DNA of 64,000 nucleotides from contig JH720308.1 in the NCBI GenBank assembly GCA_000231825.2, positions 1,039,675 to 1,103,674 on the forward strand, given 5' to 3'. Position numbers and translations under genes: made by a program. This DNA is from Tetrahymena elliotti 4EA. Taxonomy: Eukaryota > Ciliophora > Oligohymenophorea > Hymenostomatida > Tetrahymenidae. Positions 49,319-60,976 of this stretch are shown piece by piece. Each line of letters begins with the position of its first letter. Within the stretch, counting starts at the first letter, position 1. Below the pieces are notes generated by a model. That model made no database searches, was not told where the DNA came from, and saw only the letters and a program-made list of their open reading frames with translations.

Positions 49319-51374
49319 TCATTTTAGCTTAGGATAATGATAATGATAAGAAAATATTTTTTCTGTTTATATTTTTAAGGTGTCTACTATTAAAATAATC
49401 CATTCGATTTAAGGTCTATTTTCTGCATTTTAAAAAAACATATATTATTATTTATTTATTTAAATTTAATAATTTACCTTTCTCATCTATACAACGAAAT
49501 ATCAAACAATGCAATAAATCTATAATATGCTTAGGTCCATAATGTCTTTAATAATTCTTAACAAGCCTTCCCTTAATATCTCCTCTTGAAAACTTATCCT
49601 CAAGTTTATTTAAAGCACCTCTTTTAAAATCTACAGGATATGTGTCAAAAATAATTTCTGAAAGAATCATGCCAAAGCTAAATATGTCAAAATTTTTATA
49701 AGAGGTTTATCTATCCTTATTATCACAATAGGGTGTATATGGAAGTGTTCTTCCTGGCTTGTATGTTTGATTATTAACTAATTATAAATTAAAATTTTTT
49801 TTCTAAGAATGATTTAAATAATGATTTTACCTCCACATACCTCAGGATGAAAAGCTTCTCCAAAATCTATAATCTTAGCCAAAAACCCTTTAGAAATCTT
49901 AATATATAAGAAAATAATAATTAAATTAAAAAAGGAACAAACAAATAAATTTTTTTAATTAATTGAAATTAATAAAAATAGAATTTGTTTTTATCAAATT
50001 TAATGATAATTATTACTGCAATATTAGCAGGTTTCAAATCTAGATGAGCTACGCCCTAAGAAGTAATAAATTTTATTCCCTAAGAGATTTACCACATTAT
50101 ATGTAACTTTGTAATAAGGGACATGGTTTAGCTAAACTATAATTTCAATATATCAAGTGATTTAAATTAATATAGATCCATAAAGAGCATATCTTAGTAC
50201 TTTTATTAATTTGAATAGTAATACTTGGCTACAAAAATACTGGACTCATCTTTTAATTATTTTCTTTTTTATTTTCATTATTAATTCATTAATTTTTTTG
50301 ATAAATAATTAATTTTACAAGATATTGATTTCGTGTGAAATCTTTTTTACTTTATAAAATAAATCATCTCTATCTTTCTTCATGATACATAATTTAGTTT
50401 CTTTGATTCCATTAATCATACACTCTTTAAAAAAAATATTTTATTTTTGATTAGATAAGAATCAATTAAAAACATTAATAATACCTAATTTGCATTTATA
50501 AATCACACCAAAACCCCCTTTATTAATTAATTCAAGATTTTAAAGATCTCCAATAATTTGTATTTCATTTAATATTTTAGAATGATCTTTATTTTGATAA
50601 GTTTAGAGTCTATCCTTTTCTCTTTTCATAGTTTCCTCCAATTTTGACTGATCATTAAATGTATCTTAGTCTATAAGCCAATTTTTTACATATAAAAGAT
50701 CTATCTAAATCTGATTGATAGATTAATAACTAATGTCTGAGTAAATGTTAAATATTTATGGCAATTCCTCTAGAACTACTAACATCTACTTTGTATACTA
50801 TTTTAGAATTTATAGCTATTGACAGAATAATTGAGCCATAGGATTTATTGCTAGTAAAGGTGACTATTTAAATTTTCGAAATGTTTCTTGATCAAAAAAT
50901 AATGCATCTTTGAGTGAAATCTTTAATAATTTATGTTTTAAAAATAAATAGGATTATTAAATTAATTAAATTTATGATAATTTGGTTTTTAGAATTGCTT
51001 GATTTCTCCTATATAAACAAAAAACATCAAAAACCAAATTCATAATATATTTTAGTAATGTAATAAATAAATACTTCACCATTGCGAGGATTAATAGCAA
51101 ATTTTGAAGATTTTTCAATATTGCTAATTTTATTAATGTATCTTGTAAAAAGGATTCTTATTTAGTGATTTTTTATTAAATATGGCTTTGCATTAGAGTA
51201 GCTTAGTGTGTGTTTAATAATAATTTTATTCTCTAATTAGAAGATGGAGATCATAGAAAGATAACAAAAATTTGGCACATCTCTATTTTCAAATATAATT
51301 AAAATCAATTTATCTAAATTATAAATTTTTATTTTACTATAAGGGAGTATAAAATAGTAATACTTGGTTTTCAT
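49319..51374 (-). CDS. Small divergent protein kinase
   Basis: Proposed exons on the - strand: 51080-51374, 50690-50863, 50485-50586, 50319-50424, 50017-50263, 49831-49897, 49478-49777 and 49319-49422. The phases close to 464 residues. The kinase half is clear: glycine loop NKGGFGVIYKC, Lys in CIMKK, catalytic loop HLDLKPANIA, DFGEAF, and DIFSFGMILSEI followed by CIDEKENRP. The Arg of the HRD motif is Leu, and the APE position reads TPYCDNKD, so regulation or activity may be unusual; the catalytic Asp, Lys and Asn are kept. The N-terminal 160 residues (beta-rich, e.g. VPNFCYLSMISIFQ) are unknown. The first two introns are chosen by phase and coding quality and are less sure. Ciliates carry many divergent kinases of this sort. 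Confidence 0.7.
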
Positions 51375-51861
51375 TCTCTTCACTTATGTCATGTATGTGT
51401 ATTTTAAATTTATCTATAAAATCTTAGAATATTTAGCTATAAGACACTTCTCGCTCTCTTAATCTCTTCAATAACCTATTATTCATAAATGGTTTTATTT
51501 TGTTATTATTGCTGATTTTTTGGGATATAAATTTCAAATATTTTTTTCCAAATTTTGGTTGCTAATAGTACTTATAATAGCGTTTTATAAGCCTACTAAC
51601 ATCTAAAACCCAAAAATTATAAATATGAAACATAAATGGTCTCAATCTATCTTTTTGATGAAGAAAAATTCAATAAATTACTTTTCCTAAGGATTTGAGA
51701 TGCTAAAAGGGACTTCAATAAGATTCATAAAGCTGCTTTTTATCTAAAATTATCTCTTATAAATTATTTCCTCCAATAAAAAAAACTAAATAAGCTAAAC
51801 TTCTAAGTATATTTGTAAATATTGCTTCGATTATTAATTTAATAATAAAATATCTCTTCAT
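51375..51861 (-). pseudogene. Coding-like segment interrupted by TGA, upstream of the divergent kinase
   Basis: On the - strand the frame beginning at ATG 51859-51861 reads MKRYFIIKLIIEAIF and onward with coding-like composition. It meets two TGA codons (near 51735 and 51680) and then continues (HQKDRLRPFMFHIYNFWVLD, QQPKFGKKYLKFI) to about 51365. There it would join the kinase gene in a different frame. No GT-AG pairs of normal length remove the stops. It may be a decayed 5' part of the kinase gene, a dead neighbour, or several exons that I could not resolve. Confidence 0.35.
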
Positions 51862-52400
51862 TCTTTTATTCAATACTAAAATTATTATCTCTTAAAATAA
51901 TTATCCATGTTATGTTAATAGATCATTTAATAAGATCAATCAATAATCAGAGAAATTATAATATTTATAAGAGAAAATAAATCCTACTAAAATTAATTTT
52001 GTTTAATCTAAATATTAGACATGAATTACTATATTTTTATGTTAAAATCAAACAAAAACTTTCACATTCTGACTTCACTTAAGTACTTTCCAGCATAAGG
52101 ATAAAAATAGATGTAACATGAATACTATTTTTTGTATTTTGCATAAAAAAAAATCAATTATTCTATCTATTAACATCACATTAAAATTAATTTAGAACAT
52201 AGGAAGAAAAAAATTAGAAAAATAAAAAAGCAAAAAACAAAAAGTTGTTAAATTAAACAAAATTGAGAACTGCAAATAATTTGTACAGGTATCACCAGCG
52301 AAATCTCCAAATTTCTCTTATTAAACCTATACAAAATATATACTACAATTTAAAATATTATATATGCATTATGATAAGGTTTTATTCTTAAAACTTTTTC
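51862..52400. other. Intergenic region
   Basis: About 540 bases of AT-rich DNA upstream of the kinase region and downstream of the RING-CH gene. No feature recognised. Confidence 0.5.
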
Positions 52401-54939
52401 TCAATCATTTTTTAAATATTTTTACCAATTATTATTAATATCATTATCATGTATCTATTTTCTGAATGATGATTAGCCAACTGTTTTTTATGAAGGAACA
52501 TTTTCGTTATTAAATTAATATGTTTTTGCATCTTCTGTTTGCTGCTGTTACTCACTACTGCTTTTTATGCTTTCATCTTAAATATCCATGCTCTGATTGC
52601 TTTCAAAATTTATCAATTCAACCTAGCATTCTTGGATTATTTCTTATTACTATTCCTAAGTTTGTTTTTATTCCTCAGTAGATTGTTTTTCTTGGGTTTT
52701 TTATTGGCATAAGGTATTATCATTGTCATGGGCACCATTCCAGATACTTTATATTGGTTGTTCTGAAATTTTTGCTTCACAAAGCTCTTAAATACTATTT
52801 TTTAGCTCTAATTATTAGTTTTTTTTATTATCATTATGATAAATTAATTCAATTTTTGCTTGCTAGTCTTCAAATTAAAGGGTTTTTCCGGTTTACCTCG
52901 TATCCTGTTAAATTTGCTATTTTTTTAGCTTATGCTTAAGTATCAGCTTTTACTCGTTGATATCAAAACCTGAATTTTATTACTTGGTATCCCTATTTGT
53001 TGATGGTATATTTTCATCATCATTTTCTTTATTAGTTTTTCTTAATTATTAACTTTATTATTCATTATTAAAATTTTACTTAATTTCTCCTTTAATTTTT
53101 CTTTTTTCAGAAAGAGTTTCTTAGCTGCTTTCACTCTCTCCAAATTAAATAATTTTTTTCTATTCGTCTATTTTTAAGCTACTTAAATCTAGACAATCTT
53201 TGTTTTTAGTTAAAAAAGATGGTTATTATTCTGGATTTTTTTCTTAAGCTTATAAATCCTCACTTTAATGTATTTCATTTTACTTTAAAGCCTGTTCTTC
53301 ATTATGAGGTAAATTATTTTAAATATTATTTTATTTTGCTTGCTAGTAATTATCATACAAAAGTATTAATCCTGTTCTAATATCTTTTTTAAATGCTTTA
53401 GTTTTTGCATTAATATCCATCTCAACAGAAGAAATAGGTTTTTTAGCATTTTAATATTAATCTTAAGCATTCTTATTTTAATTTTCAATATCATCTTGTA
53501 TTTAAACATTATTGTTTTAATCTTTAGATACAATATTTTATTAAAATTATTAAATTTATTCTGCTTGATTATTATTTTATACATTTTATTAAACACTAAT
53601 ATCTTATTGTTCACCTTGTGGTTACTACAACTAAATCTAGTTTTCATTTAGCTATTAATTTAAATTTAAATAATTTCTTTAATTATTATGTTAATTTCCT
53701 TCTTGTGCTTGTTGCTAAATTTCAATTTCGATTTAAGAGTTAGAATTATTTTAATCAAGCTGCATATCTTATTGATAGTCTTATTATTAAAGATTGATTA
53801 TATTGCTCGCTTATAAAGCAGGTAAATGAGTTTTAAAATAATTCAGATTTGTTTAAAAAGTATACTCAAATCCTTTTGAAGAAGATATCCAAAAATAAGC
53901 TATTATAATAGTCAGGCAATAACAAATTAGTGATGTAAAATAAACTCTCTAGTGTTAATTAGAATTTTTAGACTACTGCCAAGTATCTTGTTAGTTATTT
54001 GAATAAGCAAACACAAAAGACACTATAATCCCAGAAATTAAAAATAAGCATTAAAGCTTTTAAATAATAGTTAAGCTTTTTCTCTTTCCAAAACTTCTTA
54101 ATAGATTCTAGTAGTGCCTTAATCTGTTTTGTTCATTTTAAGCTTATTATCTTCTTTGTCTTTATTCATTGTTAGCTTATTACAGTTTTTTCAAAGTTGG
54201 ATTACTTTTTTTATAATAATGTAAAAACAAGTTATTAAATTTCTTTATCTGATAAAATAAAGGTATTAAAATCAAAACTATATTAATTTGATAGTAAATA
54301 CAAGCAAATAACTAATAAAAGTGAACTCTTCTTACTCCAAAATGTTATGCTATGCAGCCCACTTAAACCATTTTACAGAATATTCATAATTACATATTTC
54401 ACATTTGAGGGACTTCTTTTAAATTATCCATGCTTATCTTTTATTAAATAATTTATTGTATTCAAATTAAAATCTAACAAAAATTATCTCTATTATTTAA
54501 TTTTACTTACAAGCATTCAACATGCACATATTTCATACTGCCTGAACACTTACAGGGCATACATACAGCGCTGTCTGGTGTTTCCCTATTTTTAACATTA
54601 AAAAATTGAAGCCAATTTTATCTTCATGAAAATATATTGTTTTACCCTTAATCAAGACATATTCTGCATTTAAATTATTGTTTAACTTCTTTTGCTAAAT
54701 TAAAAATTAGACATTGTGTTAAAGTATAATATGATGCTCGTAATAACGTTTATGAAAATTAAATATTAAAAATAAATCATTCATGTTTTTAAAGAATTAC
54801 CTTCAATAATTATAGAATGGTCAGTTACGAGAGTATTCTCATTTTCCTTTAATGTTGGTTTTCTTTTAGATATTTCAAATATGTTTGTTTGTTTCTTCTT
54901 AAAGAATTTTTATATTAAAGACATAAAAACTTAAATCAT
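52401..54939 (-). CDS. Membrane RING-CH (MARCH-type) ubiquitin ligase
   Basis: Five exons on the - strand: 54801-54939, 54646-54694, 54511-54585, 54336-54437 and 52401-54204, giving 722 residues in phase. The RING-CH (RINGv) finger spans residues 56-103: C56-R-I-C59, C74-K-C76 within CMPCKCSGSMKYVH, H84-x2-C87, then W91 and C100-E-I-C103. It is followed by YEYSVKW as in other MARCH proteins. Two hydrophobic segments follow: LFLISGIIVSFVFAY and LICYCLTIIIAYFW. The long C-terminal half is Gln/Asn/Glu-rich and charged. MARCH ligases ubiquitinate membrane proteins in endosomes, ER or plasma membrane. The RING-CH finger split over three short exons is a good check of the intron calls. The extended tail is not typical of animal MARCH proteins. 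Confidence 0.88.
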
Positions 54940-56287
54940 TTCTCTTATCTGTTAAAAAAATAAATTGTAATTTATATTAAACCTAAAACATTAAAATCAA
55001 TAAGCATTTATCTATAAACATATTTTGTATTAAAACTCTATATTACTATAACAATAATTTTAATTTTTTAACGTTATCTCAACAGTAAGCCTAAAATTAT
55101 CATTTTATATTTAATTTGATTAAATTGATATTAATAACATTCTTTATATTAAAATAAATTAGTATTATATTTGATCTAAAAACCCATAAAAAATACAAAT
55201 ATTTTTTACATTATAATATATATTCTCCACCTTTAGTAAAGTAGAAGGGGAGTATATTTTCGTAGAACTATTTATTTCTAAAGAAATTTATACCAGCTTT
55301 AGCAAGCTCAATTCCTTCTTATATAATTAATGACCTCCACTGAGGAGATGGATCTAACAAGATCATACAGGGAAAGTCTAAACTCATCTCTACAGATACG
55401 GGTCGTACAAACACAAAAAAAATCTATTTTTTTTAAATTTACCGAGCTTACTTAAAAAATAAAATGAAAAAGATGATAATGAATTTAAACTAAAATATAT
55501 TAAAATCAAAAATATTTAATCCAAAATTAGATAAAATTATCAATATTATAATCATTACAAATAGTTTTAACTTTACTTTTATATTCAAAGTTTAAGGTTT
55601 AAGTAGTAGGATGCCTTATTAACAGTTAAGATTGTAATCATAAAAATATTCAACAGTTAAATCTTAATATTTAACACTATCATTCTTAAGCATTAAATTA
55701 TATTTAGCTAGATGAATTTAAGTTAATATTTAGATTTTTACAATTTAATATTTTTTTAATTTTTAAATATGAGGTTTAGTAATTATTATCAACCATTTTT
55801 GAAATAATACACATACTTTATTTTATTTTAAAAATAAATAAATAAATCATAGACTAATTTGATATCAATTTGTCAAATATCAAATAGTTAGTTATGTACG
55901 AATGATGGAAATAACACCAAAAAGAAATAAGAATGAGATACAGTAAATTTAAACATAAAATAGCTTGCTGTTATAAACTATTAACAATAAATTAGATAGT
56001 GGTTGATGAATGTTAAAAATAATAAATAGCCTTTTTGAAATTTTATTCCAAAATTATAATAAAGAGCTTTATTTAAAGAAAACTAAAAAATTAATCAATA
56101 GACATAAGTACCTACCTAAATATAATAATTGAGATTTTAATGAAATTTGAATTTTATATTTTAAATGTGGCAATTAATAAAGTAAATTTTACTTAAATTA
56201 AACTAGAATAGATAGAATAAATTTTTGAAAATAGTGTATTTTTTTATGGCTGAAATTTTTTTAAATTTGAAATGCAAGCTAAAATTA
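54940..56287. other. Intergenic region containing a hairpin-rich stretch
   Basis: About 1.35 kb between the RING-CH start and the first RBR stop codon. Most is AT-rich and empty. The part at 55205-55434 is GC-richer and hairpin-rich and is listed as a possible RNA gene. Two short + frames near 56225 are antisense to the RBR gene and not credited. Confidence 0.6.
55205..55434 (+). ncRNA. Candidate structured non-coding RNA
   Basis: An island of higher GC in AT-rich intergenic DNA that can fold into consecutive local hairpins. Arms 55215-55228/55247-55260 enclose CTTTA-g-TAAAG. ATTTCT-AA-AGAAAT lies at 55274-55287, AGCTT-TAGC-AAGCT at 55295-55308, CCTC-CACT-GAGG at 55334-55345 and GATCT-AACA-AGATC at 55351-55364. 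An outer GAGATG/CATCTC pair is at 55345-55350/55385-55390. T8 at 55427-55434 could end RNA polymerase III transcription on the + strand, and TATAATATATA lies just upstream or at the left edge. The unpaired ATACAGGGAAAGTCTAAACT vaguely recalls the conserved CR-I region of RNase P/MRP RNAs, but the layout does not fit well. Strand and identity are uncertain. Confidence 0.4.
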
Positions 56288-58237
56288 TCAAAAGTAATGG
56301 AAATGCTTCCAACACAACCATTTAGATTAACACTTAAAGCAAAATTAAAAACCACAATTAGGCATAGTGCATGTCATATGATTGCAACCTCCATTACGAA
56401 TGATAACAGCTTTGCACTTAGGACATTAGCACATAGTATCTTTATCGAAAATAGCCATTATATCTTTGTCCATTTATTAGTTTTATTTCTTCCATTTTTC
56501 AAATTCTGAACAATTTTTTCCTCTTTTGGATCCTTTTTAATGGCAATCCTCACATCCTCTTAAGCAGGATTTATATTTACAATTAGCACATTCGTAAAAT
56601 TGAACTTTCTTTTCATCATAACTAAAGAAAGTGGTACATCCAATTAATTCAATATCATCTGAAAGTTAAGGTGGAATTCCCAAACGAAGTAAAGTGATTG
56701 TCTCTTAATCAACATTTTAAATTTTATTCGTGGATTTATTTCTCATTTAGAAGCCAGGACAAAGTGCAATTTTTTCTTTTTGAAAGTTAGAGTGAATAAG
56801 TTACATTCTGATCATACGATTAAAGAGCATTTAGTTTTCAGGTGTATTCATCAATCTATCTATTACATAGTTGCTAATAATTGCTGTACATTTATCCTAA
56901 GGGCACTTAAAGTCTTCATATCTAAATTTATTTTAGTTGATGCACTGAATTATATAACTTGTTAAGCAATGAATACAAAAGATGTGATCACAGTCAAACA
57001 TAGAAATTCCCTCTTCTTCCAAATCATAATCAACTATACAAATGCCACATTCAAAGGTTTTTCTGTTTTATCTAACATGTGTTAGATAGCATCTATTTTA
57101 TTCTAGTACTTCATCCATAGATAATTAGTAATTGCAATGATTGCAATTTAAGTAAGTATAAGTATTCTATGTATCTATTACATTTGAATTATTTTTATTT
57201 AATTTTTTTTGAATTGAATCTAAGTATTCTTTCTGGGTTTTAGGGATTGAATCTTAAAATATGCTAGTGTACATTGTAGCTAAACATATCTTGCTCATGT
57301 AGTGTCCACATTTAGCTTAAAAGTATTAATGAATATCTGTAAAATACTTGGGAGCTAGGTTTTCATGATACAAAGAGTTAATTGGATCTAAGCATAATCC
57401 ACATAGTGAGTTTAAAATTGTTTACTATTTTTTTAGCTCTTCTCTTTTTTATTATTCCATTTGTTATAATTCACTATCTATTAAATGTTCCTATTTATTT
57501 TTATTTTTTTCTTCCTAATCTACCTAAGCTTCTCCCTTTTCTTCTTGATCAGGAATTTGTTTTTCTATTTAATTTTTGTCAAAATTTTCTACTCTTCTAA
57601 CTTAATTTATTTCTTTTTAGGCTAAAGAAATTTTTAGTTTTGATTTTTTGTCACACAAAAATTAAATTTCTTGTATACAGGAATTAAAAAAGTCTAATCT
57701 ATCATAAGAGATATTCCCTTTTAGTGCTTAAATGAGATGAGAAGCGTGTTGTTATTATAGTTGACTTGTTTCTTAAAAGCACTGGGTTGAGGGGTTTGTT
57801 TGCAAATATTATATTGTATTATCACCTGTAGAAATCTTATTGGAAAAACAAAGAGGATTTTATTTGTTAAATTGATTTATGTTTTAGTATTATTATACAC
57901 TTTTATTTATTTCATCATTACTATTTGCTGCACGAGTATGCTCTAAAATCTTTTTAACCATATCTGTTTCTACTTCCTTTATTTAACTTGAATTATTCTC
58001 ATAATTCCCAAGATAAACCAAAACTACTGAATACAATTCATTCATATTACATTACCTTTAGTCTGATTAATTTTAGTTTTAAGATTGAATTATTTCAGGT
58101 TACCATTGTTAAAAATAAGTAGGATTATCCTTTTAATAAATTATTTATGATTCTTATATTATTTAAGATGCTAATAATTGTCCATTCTCAGAGTTGACAG
58201 TTTTCCATCCTGAGCCGTTGCTTAAATAAGAACTCAT
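56288..58237 (-). CDS. RBR (RING-IBR-RING) E3 ubiquitin ligase
   Basis: An intronless - strand frame of 649 codons from ATG 58235-58237 to TGA 56288-56290. The N-terminal part is Gln/Asn/Ser-rich (MSSYLSNGSGWKTVN). Near residue 270 there is a zinc-binding stretch with CGLC and KCGHYMSKIC, and near 370 CNHC. RING1 begins near 395 (FECGICIVDYDLEEEG, CDHIFCIHCL, CPQDKC). The IBR has YECANCKYKSCLRGC. RING2 is [18 protein letters not shown], where the Cys in GGC is in the position of the RBR catalytic residue, ending FCFKC. RBR ligases form a thioester with ubiquitin before transfer. The extra N-terminal zinc module is unusual for simple RBRs. The next gene, at 58757, is a shorter relative, which suggests tandem duplication. 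Confidence 0.9.
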
Positions 58238-58756
58238 ATAAAATAAGAATAAAATAGCTTTTAGCAAACTTTTAATAAATTTAAATGATATTATTATGTT
58301 ATTTGTAATTAGAATTAATTTCTTTTTGTCTTTTTCTAATCTTTAAACTCAAGAAGAAACAAAAAACATACAAAATATAAGGCGAGAAATTAAGGATATC
58401 ATCCTACTTATCATTTATTCTAAAAACAAGCTTAAAAATCAAACAAAAACAATATTTAAAATAAAATTCAGTCTCTATAAAAAACACATTTAAACACAGA
58501 GCAATCTAAAACAAACTCTATTGATCCTTAATTTAGATCTTTTTTTGATTAGAATAATTGATTGCCTAAGAAATTTGTTATTTTTATATACCTAAAATAT
58601 TCTAAAAACAAACCAATCAATAATACTTCATATTTTATACCATAATCAATTATTTAAACAAAAACAAATATTTTTTCATTTAATTTCATTCAATAAATTA
58701 TTAAAATGCAATTAAATATGTTTTTAATGTAAATTCTACTTTAACATAGATAAGCT
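58238..58756. other. Intergenic region
   Basis: About 520 bases of AT-rich DNA between two RBR genes in the same orientation. It should contain the promoter of the left one. No motif recognised. Confidence 0.55.
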
Positions 58757-59953
58757 TCAATGTCTCCCACAAGGGTGATTAGCTAAACATACATAGCAAA
58801 ATTCTTTCCCACAACCTGGTCTTCTACAAGTCATATGATTACATCCTCCATTCTTTTATATTATTGATTAACATTTAGGACATTTAACCATTTTTTCTTA
58901 CTATATCAATTTTTCAAACTCTGCATCTGCTTAACTATTCTCTCTTAACCAAATTCTAAATTATTCACATGTACCATCATGAGTTTTTTCGCACCCAAAA
59001 AGACAAAATTCATATTTACAAAATGAGCATTTTGTTGATTTTAAGTTAAGATTTGTGTCATATTCCAGCAAATTTGGACATTCATGAATTGAATAACCAT
59101 TAGGGATAGATAAAGTTTTCATTCTAAAATCTTCGATTTACTTTTGACTCATCAAACTTTGCTATTAAGTTTATAATGACTTAAGAAAATAACCTGGGCA
59201 TAAGATAAGTTAAATATTTTAACTTCTCTGATAGTTTCTAGCTCTAAACTCTATCATTTTTATATATAAATCTTGATACTCATATTGTAATAGATCTTTA
59301 ATAACATTTGGATCTACAAAACAACCTTCTTTTTTGCATTAATTTGGGCAGAAAATTTATTCTTCCAGAAACTCTCCATTTTTGATTTTTGTTACTATAT
59401 ACTCCTTGAGACAGCCTCCACAGAATTGACAGTCACAATTTAAGGTTCTTCCTTCATAATTTAAATATTTTTCTTCTTAACAAATACTGCAGGTAAACTA
59501 TTTATTTTCAGCTTCTTATTCCCTCTGCATTATTTCCTCGTCCCGTAATAGCATAGTTTATTATTCAAGTATTTATTCCTCTCTGATTTCAATATATCTT
59601 TTTGGTACAGAATTTCTTACTTCCTTATCTTTTAATAACTACTTGCAAAATCCACATTCAATAAACGCATTTTCAAAGTCAAGGTTTGGACATCTTTATA
59701 TAGCAATTTCTGAAACACATTTAAAATGAAAAACATGCCCACACTAAGAAAAACCCTTTTCAACAAGATAATCAATAATGTTCTTACAAACAAAGCATGT
59801 TAAAAGTGACAAATCTCTCAATTTCAAATCAGCTTTTAGCTTACATAAAGTTTCTATTTAAAGTATAGCACAACATAGTTCTGTTAATGATAATTTTTAT
59901 TTATTTTCATGCTTTAGTACACGTTCTATTTCTGTATCATATTGATATTCCAT
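58757..59953 (-). CDS. RBR (RING-IBR-RING) E3 ubiquitin ligase, short form
   Basis: An intronless - strand frame, 398 residues, ATG 59951-59953 to TGA 58757-58759. An N-terminal zinc module resembles a RING ([27 protein letters not shown]). RING1 starts near 150 ([33 protein letters not shown]). The IBR follows ([14 protein letters not shown]). RING2 is [19 protein letters not shown], then [11 protein letters not shown] and a final CGRH. The catalytic-position Cys (GGC) and all zinc ligands are present. The N-terminal zinc module is shared in position with the longer RBR at 56288, supporting descent from one ancestor. Substrates cannot be told. Confidence 0.9.
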
Positions 59954-60976
59954 TTCTTTCTCTTCAAAAATAATTCTTAGATTAAATATTTAATAAATTA
60001 AAAAAAATTATAATTTAATCACTCTTCATAATATGTTTTTAATTTAAGAAAATAAATAAAATACTTTTTCATTTTTATGTCAGTTTAGAATTTTTAGCTA
60101 AGCCTATTAAAATTAATTTAATTTATTTTCATATTTTTTAACTAAAAATTTTAGATTGGTTTAGAATGTTTCTACTTATAATATTTAACGAAAAAGATTA
60201 TTTATCAATTGAATTATTCATTTGTCATAAAAATGAATAAATGAGATTTTTGGCACTCTTTTTATTTATTTCTTTTTTTATCAAACATAAATAATTCAAA
60301 TATTTTATTTTCAAAATCTAATATAAAATTTTTTCTCTTTTAGTGAACTATCTTCAATAAAATGCCCTAGATGATAAGATAACTTATTTTTTTGAAATTT
60401 TTTTTAACAAAATTAAAAATTATAAGAATATGGTTTAGAAACATAAAAAACTCCTCTAATAATCATGGAGGTAATTAAATAATGGCAGTTAATCAAAGGA
60501 AAAGACAATTTACTTAAATTTAAAGAATTATGCTTGTACTATATATTTATTTTATTGATTTTTAATTAAAAACTAAAAAAATAAATTATTTAAGATTTAT
60601 CCTTTCAATCCAAAAAAAAATCATTTTTTTTCTAACCAATATCAAAAAGACCTAAATCTGATGGTATTAGTATGTTTTCAAATCATATTTTCTTCTGTTT
60701 TATGTTAAGAATGAATGAATGAATTGTTAAGTAAAAAGTAGAATTTATTATTACTAGAATGATTTAGTTTATTTAATTGTCTTTCTGAGACTATTAAAAA
60801 CATTTTATCATAAACAAAAATAGATAAGCACAACCTTAAACAATTAATGTTAACTATTTCTAAATAAAGTTTTTTAAGTTAACAAATACAATAATAATAT
60901 TTTAATATAAAAACACAAAAAATATGAAATTTATTAACCTTATATTAATTTCTTTATTTTTTGTTATTCGACCTAT
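59954..60976. other. Intergenic region
   Basis: About 1 kb of AT-rich DNA between E3-type genes on the same strand, including the promoter of the short RBR gene. No feature recognised. Confidence 0.55.

Noticed and set aside
51000..51035. A 26-base intron upstream of the divergent kinase domain
   Set aside because: Too short compared with all other introns here; a longer intron 50864-51079 closes the phase instead.
56225..57600. Three + strand open frames opposite the first RBR gene
   Set aside because: They are antisense to a clear 649-codon RBR frame with all zinc ligands.
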